Shown here piece by piece: positions 23,666 to 32,402 of a stretch of 64,000 bases of DNA. The position numbers and the translations under genes were made by a program. Origin of the DNA: Nocardioides sp. NBC_00368 (GTDB lineage Bacteria; Actinomycetota; Actinomycetes; Propionibacteriales; Nocardioidaceae). Each line of letters begins with the position of its first letter. The first letter of the stretch is position 1. The notes under the pieces were generated by a model, which saw only the letters and a list, made by a program, of their open reading frames with translations, was not told where the DNA came from and did not search any database. The DNA lies in assembly GCF_036090055.1 (NCBI RefSeq), contig NZ_CP107970.1, positions 2,048,501 through 2,112,500 of the forward strand. The letters run 5' to 3'.

Positions 23666-26146
23666 ATGGCACGCGGCAAGACCAAACAGGACGTACCCGA
23701 CGACTTCGAGGAGCACATCCTCGACACCGACATCGGGGACGAGATGCGGTCCTCATTCCTGGAGTACTCCTACTCCGTCATCTACTCCCGGGCACTGCCC
23801 GACGCCCGGGACGGTCTCAAGCCCGTGCAGCGGCGGATCCTGTTCACGATGAACGACATGGGCGTACGTCCCGACCGCGGCCACGTGAAGTGTGCCCGCA
23901 TCGTCGGTGAGGTGATGGGCAAGCTGCACCCGCACGGCGACGGCGCGATCTACGACGCCCTGGTCCGGATGGCGCAGCCGTGGGCGATGCGGCTGCCGAT
24001 GATCGACGGTCACGGCAACTTCGGCTCCCCCGGCGGCGACGACCCGGCCGCGGCGATGCGTTACACCGAGGCCCGGATGGGCCCCGCCGCGCTGGCGATG
24101 ACCGATGACATCAAGGAAGACACCGTCGACTTCCGGCCCAACTACGACTCGCGGGAGATGGAGCCGAGCGTGCTCCCCGCCGCGATCCCCAACCTGCTGG
24201 TCAACGGTGCCACCGGCATCGCGGTCGGCATGGCCACCAACATGGCCCCGCACAACCTGGTCGAGGTCATCGCCGCCGCGCGCCACCTGATCAAGCACCC
24301 GGGCGCCGAGCTCGACACGCTGATGAAGTTCGTCCCCGGTCCCGACCTCCCCACCGGCGGCACCATCGTCGGCCTCGACGGGATCCGGGATGCGTACGAG
24401 ACCGGCCGGGGCTCCTTCAAGATCCGGGCCACCACACGGATCGAGCCGTTCGGGCGCCGCAAGGGCATCGTGATCACCGAGCTGCCGTTCAACATCGGCA
24501 CCGAGAAGATCATCGAGCGGGTCAAGACGCTGGTGCAGTCCAAGAAGATCCAGGGCATCGCCGACCTCAAGGACCTCACCGACCGCGAGCACGGCACCCG
24601 GCTCGTCATCGAGGTCAAGAACGGGTTCGTACCCGAGGCCGTCCTCGAGCAGCTCTACAAGATGACGCCCCTGGAGGACTCCTTCGGCATCAACAACGTC
24701 GCGCTCGTCGACGGCCAGCCGCGCACCCTCGGCCTCAAGGAGCTGCTCGAGGTCTTCCTGGGCCACCGCTACGACGTGGTCCGCCGGCGTTCGCAGTTCC
24801 GTCGCGACAAGGCTGCCGACCGGCTGCACCTGGTCGAGGGCCTGCTGATCGCGATCCTCGACATCGACGAGGTCATCCAGCTGATCCGCTCCTCCGACAA
24901 CGCGGGCGAGGCTCGCGAGCGCCTGATGTCGGTCTTCGACCTGAGCCAGCCGCAGGCGGAGTACATCCTCGACATGGCCCTTCGCCGGCTGACGAAGTTC
25001 TCCAAGATCGAGCTGGAGAAGGAGCGCGACGAGCTCCAGGCCACCATCGAATACCTCGACTCGATCCTCGGCGACGACGAGATGCTCCGGAAGGTCGTCT
25101 CCGACGAGCTCGGCGAGGTGGCCAAGACGTTCGGAACCCCGCGCCGCACGGTACTCCTGGCCTCGGCCGGGACGCCGGCGCTGGAGGCGATGAGCCTCGA
25201 GGTCGCCGACGACCCGTGCTTCGCGCTGCTCTCCTCGACCGGGCTGCTGGCCCGCTCCTCCGACGCCGAGCCCTTCACCACCGGCTCGGCGCGCGCCAAC
25301 CACGACGTGATCGTCTCGGTGGTCCCGGCGACCGCGCGCGGCCAGATCGGTGTGCTCACCTCCCGCGGCCGTCTCGTACGTCTCGGGGTGCTCGACCTGC
25401 CGGCGATGCCGCCGACCCACGGCGACCCCAACCTGTCCGGTGGTCTTCCCCTGTCCGCGCTGCTCTCGCTGGAGTCCGACGAGCGGGCGCTGGCGCTCAC
25501 CACGCTGGCCACCGACGGACCGGGCATCGCGCTCGGCACCCGCCTCGGTGTCGTGAAGCGGGTCAACCCCGAGGTGCTGCTCAACAAGGACGAGTGGGAG
25601 GTCATCAAGCTCGCCGACGGCGACGAGGTCGTCGGCGCGGCCCAGCTGCGCACCGGCACCGAGTCGCTGGTCTTCGTCACCTCCGACGCCCAGCTCCTCC
25701 ACTTCCCGGCCGACACGGTGCGGCCGCAGGGTCGCAGCGCGGGCGGGATGGCCGGGGTCCGGATGGCCCACGGCTCGAAGGTCGTCTTCTTCGGCGTCGT
25801 CTCCCCCGACGCCCCCGAGGGTGCCGCGGTCGTGACCGTCGCCGGGTCGTCCTCGGCTCTGCCCGGGACGGAGACCGGCAGCGTGAAGACCACGCCGTTC
25901 AGCGAGTTCCCGGCCAAGGGCCGGGCCACCGGCGGCGTACGCGCCCATCGCTACCTCAAGGGCGAGGACACCCTCGTCTTCGCCTGGGTCGGCGCCGCTC
26001 CTGCGATGGCCTCCGCGGCCTCGGGGGCGCCGATCGAGCTGCCCGAGATCGACCCGCGCCGGGACGGTTCCGGGGTGCCGCTGGAGCAGCCCATCGACGC
26101 CGTCGCCGGGCCCGTCGCCCACACGTTCTCGGTTTCTGCCGGGTAG
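23666..26146 (+). CDS. parC: DNA topoisomerase IV subunit A
   Basis: 826 residues, type IIA topoisomerase subunit A. The breakage-reunion domain has the catalytic tyrosine in AAMRYTEARM (Tyr133) and the surrounding KLHPHGDGAIYDAL and HGNFGSPGGDDPAAAMRY. A C-terminal beta-pinwheel follows. The GyrA-box (QRRGGxG) of true gyrases is absent, which favours ParC: decatenation of daughter chromosomes rather than supercoiling. ATG 23657, three codons upstream, is an alternative start. Antisense frames through this gene are long but artefactual. Confidence 0.93.
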   Translation: MARGKTKQDVPDDFEEHILDTDIGDEMRSSFLEYSYSVIYSRALPDARDGLKPVQRRILFTMNDMGVRPDRGHVKCARIVGEVMGKLHPHGDGAIYDALVRMAQPWAMRLPMIDGHGNFGSPGGDDPAAAMRYTEARMGPAALAMTDDIKEDTVDFRPNYDSREMEPSVLPAAIPNLLVNGATGIAVGMATNMAPHNLVEVIAAARHLIKHPGAELDTLMKFVPGPDLPTGGTIVGLDGIRDAYETGRGSFKIRATTRIEPFGRRKGIVITELPFNIGTEKIIERVKTLVQSKKIQGIADLKDLTDREHGTRLVIEVKNGFVPEAVLEQLYKMTPLEDSFGINNVALVDGQPRTLGLKELLEVFLGHRYDVVRRRSQFRRDKAADRLHLVEGLLIAILDIDEVIQLIRSSDNAGEARERLMSVFDLSQPQAEYILDMALRRLTKFSKIELEKERDELQATIEYLDSILGDDEMLRKVVSDELGEVAKTFGTPRRTVLLASAGTPALEAMSLEVADDPCFALLSSTGLLARSSDAEPFTTGSARANHDVIVSVVPATARGQIGVLTSRGRLVRLGVLDLPAMPPTHGDPNLSGGLPLSALLSLESDERALALTTLATDGPGIALGTRLGVVKRVNPEVLLNKDEWEVIKLADGDEVVGAAQLRTGTESLVFVTSDAQLLHFPADTVRPQGRSAGGMAGVRMAHGSKVVFFGVVSPDAPEGAAVVTVAGSSSALPGTETGSVKTTPFSEFPAKGRATGGVRAHRYLKGEDTLVFAWVGAAPAMASAASGAPIELPEIDPRRDGSGVPLEQPIDAVAGPVAHTFSVSAG

Positions 26147-26148
26147 GT

Positions 26149-26242
26149 GGATGCTCACCGAGGTAACTCGGTCGACGCACGCTTCCCTCGCGGAGTTCCA
26201 CGAGGGAAGCGGATGCTCACCGAGGTAACTCGGTGAGCATCC
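26149..26242. terminator. Triple hairpin array between convergent genes
   Basis: Three stem-loops are stacked. The first, at 26149-26172, is a copy of a 24-base word with inner CCGAG/CTCGG pairing. The second has 10-bp arms 26181-26190 and 26201-26210. The third is a perfect 14-bp stem, 26211-26224 with 26229-26242, and a GTAA loop. The 24-base word at 26149 is repeated exactly at 26211. It probably terminates both parC and the opposing catabolic operon. Confidence 0.8.
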
Positions 26243-26248
26243 CGACCC

Positions 26249-27235
26249 TCAGCGCAGCGCGATCGGGTTCACCGGCGCTCCGACGGCTCCGGTCACCCGC
26301 AGCGGTGCCGCGGTGAGCAGGAAGTGGTAGCGACCGTCCTCCGCGCACGCGTCCGCCAGGCCGTCCAGGTCCCACATCTCCCCGAGGAACAGCCCGAGGT
26401 GCGGGATCGCGACCTGGTGCAGCGGCTGGAAGGCGTCATCGAACTCGTTGGGCCGCACCTCGAAGCCCCAGGTGTCCGTGGCGATCGCGGCGATCTCGGT
26501 GCGGTGCAGCCAGTCGGCGGTGGTGAACGACAGCCCGGGGGCAGGGCCCCCGGCGTAGCCGCCCCAGCCCTGTCCGGCCGCGACGCCCCGGCGGGCGCGA
26601 GTGAGCTGCCCGGTGCGTACGAGGACGATGTCGCCGCGGCCGACGGCGGCACTGGCGCCCTGGGCGCGGATCGTCTGCTCCAGGTGCTCCTCGGTGATCG
26701 CGAAGCCGTCGGGGAGCTCACCGTCGGTGCCGACCGCGCGACCGACGTCGAGCAGCACCCCGCGGCCGCAGACGACGTCGGCGACCGTCTCGATCCCGGT
26801 GACACCATCGCCCAGCGAGGTCACCACCGCCTCCGCCGGGCGGCCGTTCCAGGCGCGCCCGTGGTCGAAGATGTGGCCGAGGCCGTCCCACTGCGTCGAG
26901 CACTGCAGCGGCATCGCGATCACGTCGTCGGCGCCGCCGATCCCGTGCGGGAAGCCCTGGACTCCGGCGACCGCGTCGGTGCCGGTGTCGAGCATCGTGT
27001 GCACCGGATTCGTACGCCGCCGCCAGCCGTTCTGCGGCCCGTCCATGTCGAAGGGCAGCGAGAGCGAGTAGGACCGGCCGGTGCGGACCAGCCCGGCGGC
27101 CGAGACCCGCTTCGCGTCGGTGAGGAAGTTCATCGTCCCGCGGACGTCGTCCTCGCCCCAGCGGCCCCAGTTGGAGACCCGGGCGACCGTCTTGGCGATC
27201 TCGCCCTCGGGATCACTGCGATCCAGGACGGTCAC
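26249..27235 (-). CDS. Cyclase-family (kynurenine formamidase-like) hydrolase
   Basis: 328 residues of the metal-dependent cyclase/formamidase family (PF04199 type). The metal site is in STQWDGLGHIFDHGRAWNG, and later segments include DIVLVRTGQL and AIATDTWGFEVRPN. Members hydrolyse N-formyl or cyclic amide/ester bonds, for example N-formylkynurenine. It is the last gene of the catabolic operon and overlaps the alpha/beta hydrolase by four bases, so it probably handles a late ring-derived intermediate. Substrate unknown. Confidence 0.88.
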   Translation of the reverse strand: MTVLDRSDPEGEIAKTVARVSNWGRWGEDDVRGTMNFLTDAKRVSAAGLVRTGRSYSLSLPFDMDGPQNGWRRRTNPVHTMLDTGTDAVAGVQGFPHGIGGADDVIAMPLQCSTQWDGLGHIFDHGRAWNGRPAEAVVTSLGDGVTGIETVADVVCGRGVLLDVGRAVGTDGELPDGFAITEEHLEQTIRAQGASAAVGRGDIVLVRTGQLTRARRGVAAGQGWGGYAGGPAPGLSFTTADWLHRTEIAAIATDTWGFEVRPNEFDDAFQPLHQVAIPHLGLFLGEMWDLDGLADACAEDGRYHFLLTAAPLRVTGAVGAPVNPIALR

Positions 27236-28404
27236 GACGCGTCCAGCTCGGCGAAGGTGTCCGCGACCCAGTCGGCGATGAAGCCGGTGACGTGCGGGAG
27301 GTGGTCCAGGCCGATGTGCTCGGTGGCGCCCTCCTCGGGCGTGAAGATCCTCAGCTCACGCTTGGGGCTGTTGACAGCCTGGTCGTAGGAGCGATGGGCG
27401 TAGGAGAGCGGGATCTGCCGGTCGTTCTCACCGTGGGCGATCAGGAACGGCACCGTGATCTGCTCGACCACTCCGTCGAGGTTGACGTCCTCGGCGAACC
27501 GGATGAACGTGTCGATGTCCGGCTGCCCCCACACCCACAGCACGTGGTCCCAGTAGTGCGGCACCGGGTTCTCTCCCTCCCGGTCGAGGCGGCGCTTCTG
27601 CACCGCGCCCCAGTCGTGGTTGGCACCCCAGGCCACGCACAGCGCCAGCCGCTTCTCGTACGCAGCCGCGCGAGGCGCGTAGTAGCCACCGAGCGACCAG
27701 CCCACGAGCCCGATCCGGTCGGCACGTACGTCCGAGCGCGTCTCGAGCCAGTCGACGCAGGCCGCGGCCCAAGCCTCGGTGTCGACGCGAGCGGTGAGCC
27801 CGTCCAGGCGCAGCGCCTCCCCGGCGCCGCCGCAGTCGACCATGAGCGTCGAGATGCCACGCGCGGCCAGCTCGGTGTGGACGCCGGAGCCGACCATCAT
27901 CTCCTTGGTCGAGTCGAGCCCGTTCCACACGATCATGACGGGCGCCGGGCGGCCGTCGGCGTTCGCCGGGTGGAAATAGGCGGGCAGGCTGGTCTCACGG
28001 CCGTCCTCGGCGTACGGGATGGCGACCTTCACCGTCGGCTGGTCGAGCAGCTCGAAGAAGCGGACGAGCAGGTCGACGCTGCGCTGGTACTCGGCGTTGC
28101 GGCCCGGGTCCTTCGCGCTCTGCATCCGCTCGGCCTGGGAGACGTAGACCGAGGCACGGAAGAGCTTCTGCCCCGCCGTACGCCGGTGGCCGGCCTTCTC
28201 GGCCTCGCCGGCCTGCTCCTCGAGCTGGTCGGCGACGCGGCGCCAGGCGGCCATGAACTCGGCGGTGCCGACGTCGGAGCCCTGCGCGGCGAGCTCGCGC
28301 AGCGGCCGGCAGGCGCGGTCGACCTCGTCGATCAGTCCGCCGGAGTTGAGCGTGGCGACCACGCCCAGGTTCCAGACGTAGTTGCCGGGAAAGTACTCGA
28401 ACAT
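27232..28404 (-). CDS. Alpha/beta hydrolase of the C-C hydrolase / 2,6-dihydroxypseudooxynicotine hydrolase type
   Basis: 390 residues: a helical N-terminal cap domain of about 130 residues (AEFMAAWRRVADQLEEQAGE) before the hydrolase core. The core has nucleophile GWSLGG, acid in HGENDRQIP and the His in TEHIGLDHLP. This cap-first layout matches 2,6-dihydroxypseudooxynicotine hydrolase, which cleaves a C-C bond in nicotine breakdown, and related FrsA-like enzymes. Context with a ring-cleavage dioxygenase supports C-C or ester cleavage of a ring product; nicotine itself is not implied. AAGAGG precedes ATG 28404. Confidence 0.87.
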   Translation of the reverse strand: MFEYFPGNYVWNLGVVATLNSGGLIDEVDRACRPLRELAAQGSDVGTAEFMAAWRRVADQLEEQAGEAEKAGHRRTAGQKLFRASVYVSQAERMQSAKDPGRNAEYQRSVDLLVRFFELLDQPTVKVAIPYAEDGRETSLPAYFHPANADGRPAPVMIVWNGLDSTKEMMVGSGVHTELAARGISTLMVDCGGAGEALRLDGLTARVDTEAWAAACVDWLETRSDVRADRIGLVGWSLGGYYAPRAAAYEKRLALCVAWGANHDWGAVQKRRLDREGENPVPHYWDHVLWVWGQPDIDTFIRFAEDVNLDGVVEQITVPFLIAHGENDRQIPLSYAHRSYDQAVNSPKRELRIFTPEEGATEHIGLDHLPHVTGFIADWVADTFAELDAS

Positions 28405-28431
28405 CTCTTGTCCTCTTGGTTGTGATGGATC

Positions 28432-29148
28432 TCAGCGCAGCGCGTCGGAGAGGGGCTTGGCGCCGGCGTGCGAGGCAACCCCGCCGTCGACGGGGATCTC
28501 GGCACCGGTGACGTACGCCGCCCCGTCACCGAGCAGGAAGACCACGACCGATGCGACCTCCTCGGGGGTGCCGACGCGGCCGAGCGGGGCCGCGGCGACC
28601 GAGGCCTCGCGGAACGCGTCAGGCGCGGAGGCGGTCATCGCGGTCTCGATGAAGCCGGGATGCACGGCGTTGACGCGGATCCCCCGCTCCCCCAGCTCGA
28701 GTGCCGCGGTGTGCGTGAGCCCGCGAACGGCCCACTTGCTGGTGGTGTAGGCCACCGGATAGTGCCCCTGCAGCGCGGCGAGCGAGCCGATGGTGACGAT
28801 CGACGCGCCGGCCGGCATCAGCGGCACCAGCGCCTGGATGCCGAGCAGCGGCCCGAGCACGTTGACGTCATGGGCATCCCGCATGTCGGCGACGCTCGCC
28901 GCGCCGACCCGGGCGCGCCGGGTCACACCGGCACAGCTCACCAGCCCATGGATCGGCCCGGCGAGCTCGTTCGCCAGCTCGGCCCAGGCGTCCTCGTCGC
29001 GGACGTCGAGGGCCCGTACGCCGGGCGCGGAGTCGCGGTCGACGCCCACCACCGCCCCGCCGACCGCGGTGACAGCGGCGGCGACCGCCGCGCCGATCCC
29101 CGAGGCGGCGCCGGTGACGACGACCGTACGTCCGGCCAGCGAGCTCAT
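28432..29148 (-). CDS. SDR-family oxidoreductase
   Basis: 238 residues, classical short-chain dehydrogenase. It has cofactor loop TGAASGIGAAV near 12-22, a catalytic Ser in IGSLAAL, Tyr-x3-Lys in YTTSKWA and the final VTGAEIPVDGG. An acidic residue after beta-2 (GVDRDS) suggests NAD preference. It lies inside the catabolic operon and overlaps the FAH-family gene by ATGA; it probably oxidises a hydroxyl or reduces a carbonyl intermediate of the pathway. Confidence 0.93.
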   Translation of the reverse strand: MSSLAGRTVVVTGAASGIGAAVAAAVTAVGGAVVGVDRDSAPGVRALDVRDEDAWAELANELAGPIHGLVSCAGVTRRARVGAASVADMRDAHDVNVLGPLLGIQALVPLMPAGASIVTIGSLAALQGHYPVAYTTSKWAVRGLTHTAALELGERGIRVNAVHPGFIETAMTASAPDAFREASVAAAPLGRVGTPEEVASVVVFLLGDGAAYVTGAEIPVDGGVASHAGAKPLSDALR

Positions 29149-30134
29149 CGGGACGCCTGGCGGGCAGCGGCCCGGGCCGCACCGTCGCGGCGGCGCACCG
29201 GCGGCAGCTCGAAAGCGGACGGGGCGAGCACGACGGTGTTGGTGAGGGTGCCGATCCCCTCGACCTCGAGGGTGACCACGTCACCGGGCTGCAGCGGCTT
29301 CGGCTCCTGCGCGCCACGACGACCCCAGAGCTCGGCCAGGCACCCGCCGTTGCCGACGGTGCCCGAGCCGAGGACGTCGCCGGCGACCACACGGGAGTCG
29401 CGGGAGGCGTACGCGATCATCGTCTCGAAGGTCCAGCCGATGTTCGAGAGGCGGTCACGGCCGACCTCGGTGCCGTTGACCGACACCGTGCACAGCAGGT
29501 CGAGGAAACCGTCCTGGTCGCGGTGAGGCTCCAGCTCGTCGGCGGTCACGATCCACGGCCCGAGCGTGGTCGCGAAGTCTTTGCCCTTCGCCGGCCCGAG
29601 ACCGACCTGCATCTCGCGACCCTGCAGGTCGCGGGCCGACCAGTCGTTGAGGATCGTGTAGCCGAAGACGTACGTCCCAGCCTCCTCGGGCGCGACCGAC
29701 CGGCCCTCGGAGCCGATGATCACCGCGACCTCCAGCTCGAAGTCCCGGGCCTCGCAGGCCGCCGGGAACGCGACCTCCGCATCCGGCCCGAGGATCGCGT
29801 GCGGGTTGGTGAAGTAGAAGGCAGGGGCGTCGTACCAGGCATCGGGCACACCGACCGCGCCGTCGACCGAGCGGCGGACCCCCTCGACGTGCTCCTCAAA
29901 AGCGACGAAGTCACGGACCGAGGCGGGCTCCAGCGGCGCCAGCAGCTCGACGTCGGCGGGGTCGAGGGGGTCCGCCGCCCGGGCATGGTCGGCGGCACGG
30001 TCGAGCACGTCGCGCCCCGCGGCGATCAGTGAGCGCATGGTGTGCCGGACGGCGAACGGGTGCAGGCCGTCGTCGGTGACCAGGCCGACGCGGGGCACGC
30101 GCAGACCTCGGTCGAGGAAGGTGGCGAGCTTCAT
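29145..30134 (-). CDS. Fumarylacetoacetate hydrolase (FAH) family protein
   Basis: 329 residues of the FAH superfamily. The N-terminal domain has KLATFLDRGLRVPRVGLV. The catalytic core has the metal acids in CEARDFELEVAVIIG, then GYTILNDWSARDLQ, KGKDFATTLGPWIV and VLGSGTVGNGG. Members hydrolyse acylpyruvates or isomerise/decarboxylate meta-cleavage products. It follows the dioxygenase by 12 bp, so an acylpyruvate or ring-fission hydrolysis step is likely. GTP or sugar-acid roles are less probable in this context. Confidence 0.92.
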   Translation of the reverse strand: MKLATFLDRGLRVPRVGLVTDDGLHPFAVRHTMRSLIAAGRDVLDRAADHARAADPLDPADVELLAPLEPASVRDFVAFEEHVEGVRRSVDGAVGVPDAWYDAPAFYFTNPHAILGPDAEVAFPAACEARDFELEVAVIIGSEGRSVAPEEAGTYVFGYTILNDWSARDLQGREMQVGLGPAKGKDFATTLGPWIVTADELEPHRDQDGFLDLLCTVSVNGTEVGRDRLSNIGWTFETMIAYASRDSRVVAGDVLGSGTVGNGGCLAELWGRRGAQEPKPLQPGDVVTLEVEGIGTLTNTVVLAPSAFELPPVRRRDGAARAAARQASR

Positions 30135-30146
30135 CCGGCCCCCTTC

Positions 30147-31118
30147 TCAGACCGGCGGGGCGACGAAGACGCCCTTGTCCGGGTCGTTGAAGGACTTGCC
30201 GGCGATCAGCTCGTTCATCGGGTTGGCGGTGCCCCACTGGTCGGTGACCTCGGGGTCGCTGAAGTCGTAGAGGTGCGGGTGCCAGGTATCCTCGACGAGC
30301 TCCTCGAGCTCGGTGGTGTACTCGATCGTGTTGCCGTGCGGGTCCAGGAAGTAGCTGAAGGTGTTGTTGCCGGCCAGGTGCCGCCCCGGCCCCCAGATCT
30401 TCTCCACGCCGGCGCGCAGCAGCCGTCCGGTGCCGCGCATGTACTCGTCCAGGCCGCGCATCTCGAAGGAGGCGTGGTGCAGGGCGACGTGCGGCCCGCG
30501 GGCGACCGCGAGGCTGTGATGGAACGTGTTCGTACGCAGGAACCACATCATCGAGCCCAGCCGCGGGTGCATCAGGGTGTCGGAGAGCGCGAAGCCGAGG
30601 TGGCGCTGGTAGAACGCCACCGTCTGCTCGGGGTTCGGCGAGTTGATGACGACGTGGGAGAGCTTGACCGGGACCGACTCCCCCTCCTCGATCTGTCGAT
30701 GTTGCCGCACGGCAACATCGCAGGAGACCTCGACCGTACGTCCGTCGTTGTCGAAGAAGCGGAACCCGTAGCCGCCGCCCGGGGTCAGCACGGGGCCGGG
30801 CTCGCTGACGAGCTTCACGCCGGCGCGCCCGAGCCGCTCGGCCATCGCGTCCACGTCGGCCGGGCTGGCCGCGCCGAAGGCGATCAGGTCCAGCCGCTTG
30901 TCGTCGGCGCGGCGCAGGCGCACGGAGTAGTGCTCCGGGGAGCCCTCCGCGGCCAGGAACGCCAGTCCGCTGTCGGTCGTCTCGGCCGTGAGCTTCCAGG
31001 TGTTCGTGTAGAACTCCAGCTGCCGCTCGTAGTCGGGCACGGCCAGGTCGACGTGGCGCAGGTGGGTGATCAGCCGCTCGGCGGGCGGGGTCTCGACGGC
31101 GGGGTCGATGATGGTCAC
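30147..31118 (-). CDS. Two-domain VOC protein, extradiol ring-cleavage dioxygenase type
   Basis: 323 residues with two vicinal-oxygen-chelate repeats: LRHVDLAVPDYERQLEFY near residue 18 and LSHVVINSPNPEQTVAFY near 150. The second half keeps the 2-His-1-carboxylate iron set: His in SHVV, His in VALHHASFE and Glu in NTIEYTTE. That is the arrangement of type I extradiol dioxygenases (catechol 2,3-dioxygenase-like). GTG 31118 has GAAGGAG nine bases upstream. The frame stays open far upstream but overlaps the monooxygenase on the same strand and is not used. Confidence 0.9.
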   Translation of the reverse strand: MTIIDPAVETPPAERLITHLRHVDLAVPDYERQLEFYTNTWKLTAETTDSGLAFLAAEGSPEHYSVRLRRADDKRLDLIAFGAASPADVDAMAERLGRAGVKLVSEPGPVLTPGGGYGFRFFDNDGRTVEVSCDVAVRQHRQIEEGESVPVKLSHVVINSPNPEQTVAFYQRHLGFALSDTLMHPRLGSMMWFLRTNTFHHSLAVARGPHVALHHASFEMRGLDEYMRGTGRLLRAGVEKIWGPGRHLAGNNTFSYFLDPHGNTIEYTTELEELVEDTWHPHLYDFSDPEVTDQWGTANPMNELIAGKSFNDPDKGVFVAPPV

Positions 31119-31159
31119 GGTGTTCTCCTTCGTGAGGCAGGTTCGTGAGGTGGATGAGG

Positions 31160-32287
31160 TCAGGCCGGGTCGCTGACGAGGTCGGCGACGCGGGCCATCA
31201 GGCCGGGCACGTCGCCGCGCTCGTGCGCCTTCAGCCAGGTGCAGAGCTGGAGCGAGGCCTCGACGACGGCCTTCGCGCGCGGCAGCCGGCGCTCGGTGAA
31301 CGCGGGCCAGACGGCGTCCAGATCGTCGAGACCGGTGAGCAGCTCGGCGAGCACCGCGGCGTCCTCGAGCGCCTGGGCCGCGCCCTGGGCCATGGTCGGC
31401 GGGCAGCTGTGGGCGGCGTCGCCGATGACCACGACCCGGCCGCGGTTCCACGGGCCGTCGACGACGTGGCTCTCGAAGTGGGTGTGGTTCACCCGCTCGG
31501 CGTCGGTCAGCGACGCGCGGATCTCGTCCCACGGCCCGTGGTACGCCTCGGCCAGCTCGCGCATCACCGCCAGGCCCGCCGCCGGCGAGAGGTCGGCCCG
31601 GTCCTGGGCCGGCTCGACGATGTAGGCGTAGAGGGAGTCCGGAGAGGTCGGGCAGTAGCCGGCGATGTAGGACGGTCCGCCGTAGAAGAGGTCGGTGCGG
31701 GTGACGTCGGCCGGGCGCCGGGTGAAGGCGCGCCAGATCCCCATGCCGACCGGCTCGGGCTCGACCTCGATCCCGATCGCCCGACGCGTCCACGACCGCA
31801 CCCCGTCGGCGCCGACGACGAGGTCGTAGCGCCCGTGCGAGCCGTCCGCGAAGGCGACGTCGACGCCCGCTGCGTCCTGCTCGATGCCCGCTGGGGAGAC
31901 CCCGAACCGCACCTTGGCGCCGGCCGCGACGGCGCGGTCGAGGAGGATCCGGGCCAGCGCGGGCCGGTACATCCCCATCGTCGCCGGCAGATCCGGCCCG
32001 CCGGTGCGGTGGTCCTCGAGCTCGACCAGGAGGGTCCCGGCCGGGTCGGGCGCACGCAGCCCGAGGGTGTCGTAGCCGTAGCCCTCCGCCCGCACCCGCT
32101 CCCACACGCTTAGGTCGCGGAGCACGCGCAGCGCGTTGCCCTGCAGCGTGATCCCGGAGCCGAGGGCGGAGAGATCCGGCTTGGCGTCGACGAGGTCGAC
32201 CGAGACGCCGCGCTCGGCGAGCAGGATCGCGGTCGCCGTTCCGGCGGTTCCGGCGCCGATGACGAGAACCGAGCTGATGGCGGGCAT
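31160..32287 (-). CDS. FAD-dependent aromatic-type monooxygenase
   Basis: 375 residues, class A flavoprotein hydroxylase. It has a GxGxxG dinucleotide motif (VLVIGAGTAGTATA) near residue 9, the DG motif in YDLVVGADGVRSWTR and the GD FAD-ribityl motif in VVVIGDAAHSCPP. It would hydroxylate an aromatic or heteroaromatic ring using NAD(P)H and O2, giving the diol for the dioxygenase downstream. GGGAG lies upstream of ATG 32287. It is the first gene of the operon and divergent from the LysR gene. Confidence 0.92.
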   Translation of the reverse strand: MPAISSVLVIGAGTAGTATAILLAERGVSVDLVDAKPDLSALGSGITLQGNALRVLRDLSVWERVRAEGYGYDTLGLRAPDPAGTLLVELEDHRTGGPDLPATMGMYRPALARILLDRAVAAGAKVRFGVSPAGIEQDAAGVDVAFADGSHGRYDLVVGADGVRSWTRRAIGIEVEPEPVGMGIWRAFTRRPADVTRTDLFYGGPSYIAGYCPTSPDSLYAYIVEPAQDRADLSPAAGLAVMRELAEAYHGPWDEIRASLTDAERVNHTHFESHVVDGPWNRGRVVVIGDAAHSCPPTMAQGAAQALEDAAVLAELLTGLDDLDAVWPAFTERRLPRAKAVVEASLQLCTWLKAHERGDVPGLMARVADLVSDPA

Positions 32288-32378
32288 GAGATCTCCCTGG
32301 AGGTGCGGGGGTGGAGTGACGAGCACCACTCTGACTTCCGCGAAACTATTCAGGAAGAGCAGATCTCCTATCCCGCTT

Positions 32379-32393
32379 ATACATGGTGTTTAT
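32379..32393. promoter_or_regulatory. Candidate LysR T-N11-A operator
   Basis: ATA-N9-TAT at 32379-32393 contains a T-N11-A core and lies just before the LysR start in the 115-bp gap between the divergent monooxygenase operon and its regulator. The AT-rich word stands out in GC-rich surroundings. Position and form are seen; binding is inferred. Confidence 0.4.
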
Positions 32394-32402
32394 AGTCGGA
32401 GC

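Noticed and set aside
23753..26158. Very long open frame on the minus strand opposite parC
   Set aside because: GC-rich codon bias leaves antisense frames open; the translation is low-complexity His/Asp/Arg/Gly and matches no fold, while parC is unmistakable.
30147..32105. Single 652-codon frame that would fuse upstream sequence to the dioxygenase
   Set aside because: The upstream part overlaps the FAD monooxygenase on the same strand in another frame and is Arg/Gly-rich; GTG 31118 has a good ribosome site.
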